The position numbers were made by a program, and so were the translations under genes. DNA of 64,000 nt from Branchinecta lynchi (lineage: Eukaryota > Arthropoda > Branchiopoda > Anostraca > Branchinectidae). A model generated the notes under the pieces. The model was not told the DNA's origin. It saw only the letters and a list, made by a program, of their open reading frames with translations, and searched no databases. Location of the stretch: positions 17,837,869 through 17,901,868 of the forward strand of contig JAKZAP010000009.1 in assembly GCA_023053575.1 (NCBI GenBank), written 5' to 3'. Below, in pieces: positions 1-12,300 of this stretch. The first letter of the stretch is position 1. Each line of letters begins with the position of its first letter.

Positions 1-130
1 GCTGATTAGCGGCTGAATGAGTTTTAAGTAGGGACGTTCTCTATCGCTAGTGGTCCTAGTGTCGCTGCTATTCGAGTGTGTGTCACTTCTTTCAAGTTTT
101 GGCGCTACTCTCTAGTGTTATTTTGCTCTG
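1..130 (+). repeat. GGACGTTCTCTATCGCTAGTGG dispersed repeat
   Basis: Same family as 13218-13505 and 35694-35770; it ends TCTAGTGTTATTTTGCTCTG, which is also at ~13705-13725 and 14101-14120. It runs off the window. Confidence 0.65.
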
Positions 131-371
131 GTTGCCTTTGCTTCTAAAAACATACCTTGACTTCAAGCACAGATCTGTTGAATGGTTCGGCAAAGCGCAA
201 GCATAGTTTCACTAGAGTCATCGAGGACGTAGGAGCTACTGGTTGTGATAATCGTGCTTTAGGAAGTTTTGTTTTGCTTGTGAGACGGAAAGAAAATTTC
301 TTGAAATTGCAGAATTAGTCGGTCAGTAATTTTCGCTCTTTTCTGGTCGGATTTGAAGCCAGAAGCTCGCA

Positions 372-1158
372 GTTGTCCAGACAACTGGGTCTTGTCTTAG
401 CCAGATCCAGTCAACGCCAGACTCCTTGAACATTTTTACAATTAAAATTCAGAAACAGATTAAGGCCAAATAGCTAGTCATCTGAGAAAAGCAAGTTCAG
501 GTATGGATTCAGCATGTGCGTTTACCCCTATAAGTCATATACTGTTTTGACGAAAACTTCCTGCCACTTCTGCCAATTTCCTGGTTTCGGCCGAACTCCA
601 GAACTACTTGTCCGGCGAAAAAAGAAAGCTCAAAAATGAACTCAAGGTATCTTCTGTCAATCTAATCAACTATCTAAACATCTAATCAACTCCAAATAAT
701 ACTTTTAGTCTTAACAAACTTTCCGGTTTGGGCCGGATTCCGGACGAACTACTTGTCGAGAAAATGGTTTTCACATCGTCCTCAGTATGTCTTCCTACCC
801 CTAAATCGAACATTTAATCAACTTCAAATAAAACTTTTACTTTTATTCCGGGAATTCCGGGTGAACTACTTGTCCGATGAAGAAATGGTTTTCACCATCG
901 CGTTCAGCGTGTCTTCTTACCCCATAATCGACTATCAAATTAGCTGTTTCAAAATACTTTGTTTGCCCCTTAATTTGAACCCCCTCTCCCACCCCTAAAT
1001 GTAGGGCCCATCTACGAACTTGACTGGTCCGACGACCCAACGAATCCTCACACCAAGTTTCATCAAAATATCTCATTCCCTTCGAGAGTTATCGTGCTTA
1101 CAGACGGACGGACAGACGGACAACTTTTGCGATGTCATAGGTATCCCTCCACTCCAAA
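372..1158 (+). mobile_element. ~1-kb element with internal ~120-bp tandem units, copy 1
   Basis: Units with TTTCCGGTTTGGGCCGGATT, GAACTACTTGTCCGGCGA and ATCGAACATCTAATCAACTT repeat. The 3' part is ATCTACGAACT, TTCGAGAGTTATCGTGCTTA, (GGAC)n and TTGCGATGTCATAGGTATCC. The GGGATCCC ends are not seen in this copy. Confidence 0.78.
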
Positions 1159-1190
1159 CTGTGTTGAAAACGGCAATGGTTCTGAATAAC

Positions 1191-3002
1191 TCCCAAGACT
1201 TTAATTTTAAATAAACTGTAATTAAAGAAAAGTCAGGGCTTTGTAATAAACTGGTTCATCTCCTTATTATGAATGAATGAATAAATTTATGACGCACTAC
1301 CCAAGGGTGTAAGTCCAGTAAAAAAGGATAAAGAAATATAAAGAATCGCAAAACACTCAAGAAATATTTTCCATAAAGGTTCACTAATTTAGGATCACGT
1401 TGATGGGATCGTGGACAGGTAATTTTCCAATCGGAGAACTCAAATTAGAGGAGAGGGCTTCAAGCGTCAACAATGGGTCAGAAATTAACAAACGGCGGAT
1501 CAGGTAGCGTGATCGGGTTATGTGTTGTGTTCTTTCCCAAATGAGTTATAATCACCTCGGGATGCTCTTATTCTTTTTTTCTCAGGCTATATGGCATATT
1601 CTTTAGTTGATTTATGTTTTTCTTGCGAAGTCGCAAGCTCGGATTTCCATAAGATATTACATCTGAGTCGGAGAGCATATTGGTAAGCCTGAGAGCAATA
1701 TTTTATGGAAATTCAGCTTATATGCATTTAGGCTCTGTCTCCGGCCGGGCCTTCCCGAGGGGGTACTCACTTGGTGGGGACCCCTGAACAGTTTCTATGG
1801 GCACTGACTAGACACCGTAGGCTACTATTTTGGGAGTTGGCCATACATTCCTGACAACCGAATAATGTGGGAGCTCAGTTAGCTGAGTCAATTCGGAACC
1901 GGATCCGAAATTTAGATTGAAATGCCGAAAAAATCTGAATGTTCGCTTCCATGATTTTCATCATCTTCATTTCATTCTGCGTATTTCCCGAAAAAAATGA
2001 ATTGTACTCCTTCATTTAGCACGATAGTTGACAATTAATTCTAACTTATTTTCTGCAGGTAAATATGTATTTTTTTATCTAAACTTTTGTCCTTTTAAAC
2101 TTTAGTCCTAAGGAATTTTGCCGTAAATAAAAACAGCTATAGCCTAATAACTTTGTTTTATCCCGTAGCATCTTTTGTAAATTTAATTTTTTTTTATATT
2201 TTTTAAATCATATTTCGTACTTTTTTTTGCTCTCCTCCTTACCTCAGTGACGTTACTTTCAATATATTTTACCCACTTTTAACTGTTCAGTCGCGTAACT
2301 TCTATAAGACAATGTTAGTTTTACTCTATTTTTCCTTTAATAATTAGCTTCATAACTTTCTCCACCTACAACTTTTACGTGAATGAATTTAAACTAGAAA
2401 AATAAAATTGATATTTTCTTACTTGCATTCGAGAATGCAACATATGTTTTACTCAGTTGCTCGTGCGTGTTGTTTTTAGTTAGAAGTTACTTATTCAGCA
2501 GAGAAATTGGCGGAAATGGGCGTGTTAATTCCGGGACCGGAAATTAATTTCTCTTTGCAAGACTACACCTTTGGATCTTATCATCCCTATTAGTTGTTAT
2601 TGGTTTTTAGAGAATGTTTTACTGTTGAAATTAACACGGTTAATTATTTATTAAAACAAAAAAAAACTTGTCACTGTACAAATAGTAATCAAAATCACGA
2701 CAGCACTGACCAAAATTGATTGTTAATCAAATCAGGGCTCCTCACTCAAAACAAAAAAAACATCAGCACAGGGATCTTGTAAATGACTCAGAACGAAAGT
2801 AAATGCGACAAAAGATACGTAATACTAGAACGGGTCTTAAAACCCGATTTTGAAATTTGTGTGATAGAAGTGAAGTGTTAAGTGTACTCATTCATATATA
2901 TTATTATGCTTTTACAATAATTCTTCATTATTGTTATTATAAAGACCATTTATAAATTCCCTCAGCCCAAGCTGACTGCGAAACATATATTAAACAACAG
3001 CT
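1191..3002. other. Unassigned, AT-rich
   Basis: No exon, RNA or repeat with recognisable ends was seen; poly-T/A tracts around 2150-2260. Confidence 0.5.
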
Positions 3003-3334
3003 CAAAGTATTCCATCCATTCTCGTTCCCGGATCCTTCACACACAAGTGTGTCCTATCTCTTCCATTGGCAATACACTAGTTATCATGCTTGCCACATTC
3101 GTTCTCTTTACGTGACGTATCATGCGCCTGATCAGTGTTTCCGAGGAGCTTATTCATCCTGAGACGGGTTATGCAAATTTTGCCAAGATTGTAATCCAAG
3201 GCAAGGGACATTGAAATAGGCTACAAACAGACGAAGCCGTGTTTAATTTTCTGTTAGCATAGCTTAGTTGTAAAGTGGTCAGTTATTTCAGAACATCTGA
3301 GCAGAAACTCTATACAGTGCGAGACGTCATTTAA
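3003..3334 (+). mobile_element. MITE remnant related to 47482-47810
   Basis: The two stretches share TCCATCCATTC, CAATACACTAG-like, CTCTTTACGTGACGTAT and ACATCTGAGCAGAA in order over ~330 bp. This one ends at the TTTAA that begins the next element. Confidence 0.65.
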
Positions 3335-3808
3335 AGTTTAACTGAAAAGGCAGCTTATTTTTTACATCGGATATTCCTATACAGTGAAATAATTTGATCT
3401 GCTAATGGGTTTTGCAAATTTTTTTCACTCGAGTCTCTAGTAATAACGTTCAGAATGTGCACTACTTGCACGACAACCCAGAATCAAACGCGGAGAATTT
3501 GAATTTCAAAAGAAGCCTGTTTTTATAGGGAAATACGCTAACCCCGGACAAGTCACGGCTGAAGGAAGGAGGGAAAATGATGTTAAGATTCTTGCAAGGA
3601 ATCTACCGTTTATAGTTTATTTTTCGGAAATGGCCAACTCAGGTACATAGAAGTGCCACAAATCCGAAAGAGTTCATTCGATATATATATCGATATATTT
3701 ATACTCCGTATAAACGAAGTAACGAGTTTTTATCCGGTTTTCAGGCCTAGTTAAATGAATAAGTGATGTGTAACTAGACTGTCGGATCTCTATTCAGTTA
3801 AACTTTAA
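3331..3808. mobile_element. TTAA-flanked MITE, TTAAAGTTTAAC family
   Basis: Ends TTAAAGTTTAACTGAAAAG and CAGTTAAACTTTAA are inverted repeats including TTAA. 478 bp, non-coding. Confidence 0.8.
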
Positions 3809-4236
3809 CGGTGCTCATTCATAGTGGTAATGATGAATTCCACTCACGCAGGTGTCTGCATTGCATCCCTTTCTGTTGATATTAAACCTAGATTCCCAAA
3901 CAAGCTGGATCTTGGCATTTGACATGTAGAGCAAAAAATATGCGTCAAAACGTGGCGCGTTTTTTCCATGATTCACGACGGCGGCGCCGCTTGTCTGTTT
4001 ATGCAGGAGAATGCGGAGTCATAAGGAAATTTATGGGATTTCCGAGTGTGTTTTTTGTAGTAGGAAATACCGTAGTTACGCCATGTAGTCTGCGGCCAAT
4101 GTTCTTTTGCATTGCTTTGTGTTGCTGTAGAAAACTCTGAGTTTCCATCTTTTTTCAAAATAGAACCTCGCTTCTTATATAAAAACAAAACCATTTTTTA
4201 ATGCAAAACCTCGTTTTTTCTCTCTTTTCGTAAAAA

Positions 4237-4338
4237 CAGTCGATTTTTTTCTTGAAAACAGTCGGTTCTTCTGAAAATTAGTCGATTTTTCGTCAAAATA
4301 GTCGGTTTTTCTGAAAATCAGTCGATTTTTTTCAAAAC
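4237..4338 (+). repeat. ~20-bp minisatellite, 5 units
   Basis: AGTCGATTTTTTCTTGAAAA / AGTCGGTTTTTCTGAAAAT alternate five times. Confidence 0.75.
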
Positions 4339-4419
4339 TGTTGAAACAAAAATTGATTACAGATGAGGCACAATCTAGCGTATACCATAGAATAATTAAT
4401 ACTAGCTGTTGCACACGTT

Positions 4420-4530
4420 GTGTGTAAGTAAGCAAGTGGTTTATTTATAACCCGCCATTTTTAAAAAGCGGAGTAAATGAAAGAAAATAAATAAAACACA
4501 TAAACGCACAGAAAAGACACTTAAGTTGTA
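4420..4530 (-). mobile_element. LINE tail, GCGGGTTATAAATAAA family
   Basis: (TAAG)n-like tail, then TTTATTTATAACCCGCCATT. Only the extreme 3' end is present. Confidence 0.65.
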
Positions 4531-4753
4531 TGTGATGAGTAATGGGATTCGGAAGTATAGGCTACGGTGACACAGGAAAATTAGCTCAGTCTAGACAAAT
4601 ATCGTGGCACATGGTTCACGGGATTTTATTGTAGGCTAATCCAGGATGTATCATCTCTAAGAGAGAGAAAAGTATAATGCGTGGATAAAATGAACAAAAG
4701 AAGGTAAATGTCTATTTCTTTCAATAACTCGCTTTGAACTTTTTCAGTTTTGC

Positions 4754-5124
4754 TTAAGGATCCCTCGCACTATTTATTCTTAAACTTACAGTTTTTTAAG
4801 ATATTTGAATACTTTAAACTAGGCTGTGCTTTCAAGCATTAACCCGCGATTTTGGGTGTTTTAAGTATTTTCCGAGGAAAAACAGGGAATAGAGGGAAAC
4901 AATTTACATAACCGGTTTTTCTGATGGAAAAACTTCTCGCAAAAAACCGTCGGCAGTGTGATGCAGATCGTAGGTAGCAAAGCACGGCAGTTGAGAAAGT
5001 CAGCGTGGTTCTGTTAAAGGGGTTAAAATCTACCGTACGAAATTGGGGTCTCCGGGTTTAGAAATATACGAAATCATTATGGAAGTAGGTTGCGTTATTA
5101 TTACAAATAAGACATGTCCTTTAA
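4754..5124 (-). mobile_element. TTAA-flanked MITE, TTAAAGGACC family
   Basis: 371 bp bounded by TTAA on both sides (cTTAAGGATCC ... GTCCTTTAA). The interior is the reverse of the 17.1 kb copy. Confidence 0.82.
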
Positions 5125-5277
5125 AAGACCGGCCATATTGTCTAGAAAAAACGAAAAATCCGTGAGTGGGCGACATTTATGGGCTAGTTCTGCTAAAAGG
5201 TAAACTCAATTTATGTTATTGTGAATAATTTTGGCTGGTCTTCATATTTTGCAAAATGAAACGGTACAGGGGTGTCA

Positions 5278-5426
5278 GGCCCGTATCCAGGAATTTATTT
5301 CGGGGGAGGGGGTTGCCTGCCGGTCGGACAAAGAAGAAAAAAAAGACAGACAGAGGGAAGAGCCTATACAAATTTGATAACTTTTTTATGTTTCGGGGGG
5401 GGGGGGGGTGAACCTGGATACGGCCC
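5278..5426 (+). mobile_element. GGCCCGTATCCAGG MITE with G runs, copy 1
   Basis: Inverted ends GGCCCGTATCCAGG / CCTGGATACGGCCC. The interior has TTGCCTGCCGGTCGGACAAA, a purine stretch and a TATGTTTCGGGG run. Confidence 0.83.
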
Positions 5427-6410
5427 GAGTGGTGTTATAATAACCATTCATATCGATTGGTAATTGTTTCTTTGCCATTTTTTGCCATATCAGTCGATTC
5501 CTGTAGAAACCCGGCCAGAGAATTCGAAATTATTCCTTGGATTGCGTTCTTCTGGCTCGCGTACAGGGAAAATGGCGTGGTTGGCACCACGCTGTCTCTG
5601 GGGAAAACTTTCCAAGACATATCATTCGAGTGATTGACTTTCTCGATTCTGGAGTCTGAAATCGGCGCCATTTTGGCATTGGTGAAATTTTTCGTATTTC
5701 AGAGTTGGCGAGCTGATGTACTGTAAGATGTTACGAACTGACGTCATGATTATTCTTCTCGGTCAATTTTCTTATTAGCATTTTTCGATTGCTGGTAATA
5801 TTCTGCGATTTTTTGTTTAGAACCCGCGTAGCATCTTTCCTTGTAACTCTCTCATTTGGCCTACGAATCCCTTCCGCAATAAATGAGCGAATAGTTTTAT
5901 AGCCAATCGGCCACACAATAAATAAGAATACTACTAAACTTTACCGTACTCAGTCCATTACGTTTATTTAGCCCCCGCCCCCAGAAACTTACGACATATT
6001 AGCCGAGTTTGAATCCTACTTAGGACCTTGCTACTATTTTTTACACCCCCTTAACTTTACGATTAGAAGGCAACCTTCGATCTCTTCATATCTTTAACCT
6101 TTTTGCATCTTTTTATCCGAGCAATGATTATGCCAACCCTCTTATTTCCGTTCATCTAATAAATTGCACCACCGAATCAATTTAAGTCAGCCCGCTCTGT
6201 TTCTGTCAGATTGAAAGAATTTCTACGTTTATCAGATGGAAAAAAAGTATCCTTAGTTGAGTTGCGGCGTGGGATTCCCGGTCAATGCAATCCGGGAATG
6301 CCTCAAGGATGTTTTGTAATGTTGTGTTGTTGGGAGAAGATAGGACCAGAGGTTTGTTTTGTTGTGTAGTCGAGCGGCTAGATAACATTCCAAGCGAAAA
6401 GCTTGGTAGT
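5427..6410. other. Unassigned
   Basis: Nothing recognised. ORFs on the minus strand at 5435-5916 lack any motif. Confidence 0.5.
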
Positions 6411-6588
6411 CTACACTGTAAAAAGTTTCTCCGAGTAAGGATTAAAGTTAACTGCAATATTTGCTACTGGGATTAATCTCATCTCTACTGGGATAAGATC
6501 AATCCGAATTAGAAATAATCTTATCTCAGTAGAGACAATTTTAATCCCAGTAGCAAATACTGCAAGATTTTTTTTTAATACCGTGTAG
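6411..6588 (+). mobile_element. CACTGTAAAAA-type MITE
   Basis: Ends CTACACTGTAAAAAG and TTAATACCGTGTAG. The interior is a large palindrome (TTTGCTACTGGGATTAATC / TTTTAATCCCAGTAGCAAA). Confidence 0.75.
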
Positions 6589-7023
6589 CCTACTATTACC
6601 CACCGCCCCAGAACAAATGTAGAAATGTGAGTATGAATGCTTTTCCGGCCTTTTGGGATCCTATTTTAAAGACATAAAAAATTAATGTAAAAATACGTAC
6701 GGATAAGTGATTTGACTTCTTTTTTTCGGTGCTTTGGGATTCTGTGAACGTAAACATTAAAGACATCACAAGAACTAAATTAAAAAAATCAGAATACACT
6801 GTATCTGTTTAGTACCAATTGTACTATCTGTTTGTTGATAAATGTGAACTTCTCCTTAAACGAAAGTTTCATAAACAGTGGCGAAACTGCACATTTATTA
6901 ACTTCCTTTCGGTTAGTACACGTAGTCTCTTCATCAGCTTTTCTTTCAAATAGTCCCTTCTTCGATCCGATCATTGTGGGGGGAGTAGAGGGATGGTGAA
7001 TCCGTACTTCGTAGATAAATATT

Positions 7024-7236
7024 CTTTGAGCCCAAGCTGACTTTGAAACATTTATTCAAACAATGTTTACAACGGATACGTCAGCTATGATTTTTCATCA
7101 GCGATATTTCGGCCCTTCTTGGCAAGGGTCCTCGTCAGGCTGTCAATCCTCTAGATCAACTGCGGGGAAGGAATCAAACCTGTAATCTTGATTATCCGTT
7201 CATTATTGTATCCGTTGTAAACATTGTTTGAATAAA
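7024..7236 (-). mobile_element. Fold-back element with hammerhead-like core
   Basis: Begins TGAGCCCAAGCTGACTTTGA and TTTATTCAAACAATGTTTAC, and ends with the reverse (GTAAACATTGTTTGAATAAA). The core at 7104-7138 on the minus strand reads CTGACGA, a GGACCCTT / AAGGGCC stem, GAAATATCGC. All hammerhead core bases are present. Confidence 0.75.
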
Positions 7237-8157
7237 AGGTGAATCCGGGATCAGATGACATTCAAAACTTAAGAACGGGTGATCGGAAGTGCATGAACTT
7301 GACAAGTGTCAAGAACGAGTGTCTCAAATGTTCAGTTTCAAGTCCGTAGTGGGTGTGATCACTGGGGGGGGGAGCTGGAGGGGGACAAACTGACAAACAT
7401 GCTAACTGTTCCGACAAGTGCCATATGAGCTTTCAGCTCTTGTTTCAAAAGAATTGCACAAGGTTGACAGAGAATGATATTCTTCTGGTGAAGAGAAAAG
7501 GCGATTTGTGTTAAAGCACAATGGACACTTCTAATGCTTTACTTTGTATTAAATGCTTCACAAATAAACATTTCCGACTTCCTTTAGAAGGCGCTACGAA
7601 AATCGGCCGTTTTCTTCTTATGTCTTGTCTTTACCTCTCTCGCATTTCGGCAATCCAAATCTTAGGAGCTAAGATACCGTGGCAGGAAATTCAAAAACTC
7701 CTAGCAATGCTTGATAGAAAAGGATGTATTTGAGATGTTACCAAAGTCAAGCCGCAGATGCAATTTACCTGATTGTTCTAGTGTTAACTCTTTGTGGAAT
7801 AGTGTTGTGAAGCTTGATTAGCTTGCCTTATAGAATGTATCAGAATATGCAATAAGCTTATACAAAATAACATAGCTACAAAAATCATTAAAAAACAAAT
7901 AACATATTCAAATCTGAATTATACAAGCTGATTTATGCATAAAATGAAGATCTACTAAGTATTATAAGAAACATCACTTTTATCTTTGTCCAAGCTAGTA
8001 AATTGAGCATGTACTAAATTACGCTTTGAAATATCACGGAGAGGAAACTGTAGAAAAAGCTGCTGATCTAGGGGGTAAGCATTGTTCCTAGGTTGTTACA
8101 GAGTGGGATTGGGGTAGTTTGATGTGCCCATTGAACTTTAAGGATCCTGTCTAGAGG
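7237..8157. other. Unassigned
   Basis: Nothing recognised; a 70-codon ORF at 7521-7733 shows no motif. Confidence 0.5.
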
Positions 8158-8159
8158 TA

Positions 8160-8386
8160 CAGGAGGGGTATCCAACCTCGAACTTACACAACCCCGAACC
8201 TGCCAAAAAATGTTGGAAAGGAATTTCAGTCCAGTCCTAAAAACGTCCTAACTGGAATGAACTGTCAATAACTAAGAATGAAAGCCTGAGTGGCTCAGAA
8301 CCTGTTTTGGACTGCACAGAAATTTCCATGTAAGGTTTTCAGGCCAAGTTCGAGGTCATACAAAGTCGAGGTTGGATACCCTTCTG
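8160..8386. mobile_element. mariner-like MITE with TA target
   Basis: Inverted ends CAGGAGGGGTATCCAACCTC and GAGGTTGGATACCCTTCTG are flanked by TA on both sides (8158-8159, 8387-8388). This fits Tc1/mariner-type insertion. 227 bp, non-coding. Confidence 0.83.
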
Positions 8387-8597
8387 TAATCTTGCGAAGA
8401 TTTTGGACACTGTTGCTCCCCGACAGACCTTGCTTTGATTTATTTTGTGATACAACTATGATTTAAAAATCCCAAGATATTTTGAAAAAGAAATGGGAAA
8501 TATTTTTTCGAAATTTGTTAACATAAAGCACAGTTTTTAGGTAGACATTCATTTAGGCGATTGTAACTTTTTAAATAAATTTAATGTAAATTTTGTG

Positions 8598-8912
8598 ATT
8601 CAGATTTTTGCAGATTTCAGATTCAGGTATTTTTTACTTCACCAAAAAAACACAACTACATTATACAAAAAACTAAACAACCATATAAAAGACAAAAATC
8701 CTGTGGGTGGCTGAAACTTCTAATCTTCTAACCTTTTAACTAATCGTTTTAACTTAAAATTATTCAATAAATAACAACAGAAAAACTAATCTGATATATT
8801 TTCAAAAAAAGAAAAGAAAAAATAGGTAAAGAAAGAGAGTAAAAAAAAAAGAAAAGAAAGAAAAATGATTCCCTCTTCACAACCTACCCACCGCCCCCCA
8901 TCTCAGTATATG
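8598..8912 (-). mobile_element. LINE-like tail, same family as 19947-20225
   Basis: GATTCAGATT words, TTTTTTACTTCACCAAAAAA, ACCTTTTAACTAATCG, a purine-rich run and CACAACCTACCCACC, in reverse order to 19947-20225. Confidence 0.75.
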
Positions 8913-9222
8913 GTCTGATTATTTGTCATTTGAAGGCTTACTATTTATAATTATTATATTTTTCTACTAGCCAGCTTTGGCGTATATATATAAATGAGTG
9001 AAAACTGAGGAGCTAGCTAGGGGCCCCAGCCTCGGGAGGGGTGGAAGTGGTAAGTAGACTATGACGTGTAAAAAATATAGCTGCTACTTACCTAAATTAT
9101 TTAACTTTACTTGTCCATTTTCTAGGTATTTTCCTTCTTTTCCTTTACTCTATTAGTTGCACCATTCTGTAAAAAAAATAAGCTGGGTAGATTAGCATTG
9201 TATTTACTTTATTCATTTTCAG

Positions 9223-9331
9223 ATTGCCGCATCATGTGTCCTGCTTGCCCTAGCTGCCTGCGAAGGTCCCCTTCTTTATGACCTCAGTAAACTGTACAAG
9301 ACTTCAAAAGACCTTACCGTTCTTATAGCTG
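9223..9331 (+). CDS. tinc: tincar-like exon 1 of those visible (membrane segment)
   Basis: The acceptor is a pyrimidine run ending ttttcag at 9222 and the donor is gtaagt at 9332. The exon is 109 bp, reads open from its first base and ends with one base of a split codon. It encodes a hydrophobic stretch (ASCVLLALAACEGPLL), a short polar loop (YDLSKLYKTSKD) and the start of the next helix (LTVLIA). It is internal, because there is no start codon and the reading is open at both ends. No convincing exon was seen in the 9.2 kb upstream, so the preceding exon is probably outside the window. Confidence 0.72.
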
Positions 9332-12300
9332 GTAAGTCTCTCTGATTTATCTGTATGTATACCACCACCTTCTTCCTCCCTCACAGCTACCAGATATCAA
9401 TTGTTGCGTTTTTGCATGGTATCTGCTACCACGGTAACTGGATCTACAGTTAGTCGATTGTACAGTTACCGTGGTATCTGATATACGGTTGCTCTGCAAA
9501 AACGACAATTGCCGAAATTGTGCTTCTCGAAGTCACAGATACTCAGTCACATCACTAAGTGGAAACTTCTTTCTCGCCAATCTGAAAAAATTTGATGAAA
9601 GTGAGATGACTTTTCAGATACCACCACCAGTTACCACGGTCGGACCGAAGTATCTGATTATCAGATACCACTCTAACTGGCCAGATACCACGATAACTAC
9701 AAAAATGCCTTTTGACCGTGGTATCAGATACCACGATAAATGCAAAAACAACTTTAGACCGTGGTATCAGATACCACGGTATCTGCAAAAACGCAACTAA
9801 TATCTTTGACAACCATTGCCAAAGACGTATTTGCCCTTACTTGCCCTCTCAGCCCATGAAATTATTAGCCAGTTTCTCGTTCCTGAACCCTTTTAATGTG
9901 CTTGTCACTGTGTACAAATTTCAAGTTTTGTTAGTGTGTTTTTAAACTTTGTGAAAAGAAAGCAGTCATGCTTATTTACATTATTTTGTTTGGTTTCTTA
10001 ATATGTGTATTTTACTCATACTCTGCTCTTATCCAAAAAGCGGGTCTCGAATAAATGCAAAATATAAAGAAATTCAATCCAGTACACTTCAGTTTTATTC
10101 CAAAACTGTGGAAAACAGCCGGTCTTTGCGTGAAGGATATTGCCCCCCTAGAGAACGACCCCCCCCCCCACCCTCCCACACACACATGAAATTGGTGTAA
10201 AAAAAAAAAACGAATGCAATTGTTGTCAATAGCCGGCAAGATAAGCAAAAATAAGTCAATATACCTGTCTTCGTCACAGTACGGTAAGAATACACGAAAA
10301 ATAGAGGAAGGATAAACACAATAAACAATCGTGTATCGTTAAAAAGATGTACAGACTCTGGAACAAGACTTTTGGAATATCTCACATGCTTTGTGGCAAG
10401 GCCGTATCCCTCTGATCTACTCACCCCCCCCCCCCTCCGAAGTAAATTCCAGGATACGGGCCTGATTTGTGGATATATTGATAGGTTCAATGATTAATTT
10501 ATCACTTCTGTATAAAATAAATATAAACGAACGAGAGGTAAATATAAGCTTATCCGAGCGGTACCTGAAGTCATTTGGTTCGTACTTCGTAAAATATCAT
10601 AATGGGGACCTGGAAAAATCATAATAAGTCAGGTGAGAATAATTTAATTATTTTAGTGTTTTAAACTGTCTTTGACTTCCGCTGTTATTTTTGTCATCGA
10701 CAAGAATATTAAGGTAAAATAAAGTGATTTTAATTTGAATCCGAAGACACAAAGTTGATTGCCAAAAAGAAAACGGTAAATTAATAGAATAAATATGTAC
10801 CTAATTACGTAAATGAATAAGAATTATTCCTCGACTCACCAGTAGACGGGGTCCTGCCCCACAAACCCACTGAATTTTAGCCATTGAATTTAGCAAACTC
10901 TATTTATATTCACACACACGCCGACCCCCTCCCCCTCACCGCGGATACTAACGTCATGAAGGAATGAGTTTATTGCACGAAAAAGACCTTGGGGTCATGG
11001 CAACAAAAGAAAAAGATAACAAAACAAACTACAAAAATCGCTCTCTATTGGACAAACCAACACGGAGAGCCATCTTACGGATATCCCCCATATTTGTACT
11101 TAATTTTTTCTTATAAAAGACCCCAAAGACCCTGTCTTCGAGGGACGTCTCCTTTCACAGACACCACGAGAAGGTCCCGCTTCTCATTTATCGCTTACGA
11201 ATGAGAAATTTACGGATTCATCGCTGCGAGTTCAGATGGGACTCCCTCTGATAAAACCTTTCCTAATTGCCCATAAATTCATTAAAGTGCCTCGTCTCTT
11301 CTTCCCCCCTCACTCAGGATTCGTTTCGGTGTGAGTCAGACTTGCCCCTGGACATTAGGGAACATAAGAAGAGCTAGTATGTTTCTTGGAGGAAAGGAGG
11401 AAGGATGTACAGAATTAGGGAACGTTTTCGCTTCGATCGGTATGGAGCTGAACGGGTGATCCCGTACACGCGAAAATGATCTGGTTTTGATGATACTGAA
11501 CCGGGGGGATGTGAATACTCAGTCCAGGATCCTTAGGACTGAAATCACTTTTCCTCGGTTCTTGTTATCTTTTATTTTTGTATTGTTTGTTTCGCTGGAC
11601 GTGTCAACTGGTGGTGTTGGGGACCGGGTACTGACGGGGGAATACGCATATTTCCATTTATATGAATGGCATGTAGTGAAGTATAAATGTTGTATTTATT
11701 TAAAGAAGTCTTTCCATCCCGTGCATTACGAATTTGTCTTCTCAGCCGGGCTCTGGATATTTTGTTATTTACTTTGTTATTAAAAAGAACCTGAACCTGA
11801 ACCTGAGAAAATCGATCGGGCATTGAACGGCTGATGAAGATGGTTCCGTTCATGCGATAGTGCCCATTCAGCTGGAGGGGAGCATATGAGTGGGAAGGTC
11901 CACACAGTATCCCCGTTCAGCTCAACGCTGCCCTCGGAGCGGTGTTGAACCGGAGGCATATATCGAGCTAGATGATCTATTCACTTTTTCATCCTTCACG
12001 CGAAAATGACAAACAGATCGACGGCATCACGCACGGAGGTCTAATGGACCAAGCGTCCCCTTAGTGCCTCGTCTCTTTCTTTGCCCTGAGTCTGAGGTTC
12101 TTGTCGGTGTTATTCAGACTTTCCCCAGAACATTAGGGAACATACTAAGAGCTAGTATGTTTCTTGGAGGAAAGGGGGAAGGATGTACAGAGTTAGCCAA
12201 GTAGTACAGTAAATCTACGTGATTCGACAGCCTAACCTGGAACAAATTGAAATACAAATGGTTTTGATACTGTCCAGATCAGAAAAAAATACCTCAGTAT

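Noticed and set aside
5272..5463. Glycine-rich small ORFs at all GGCCCGTATCC copies
   Set aside because: They arise from G runs in the MITE; the same peptide appears wherever the element lies.
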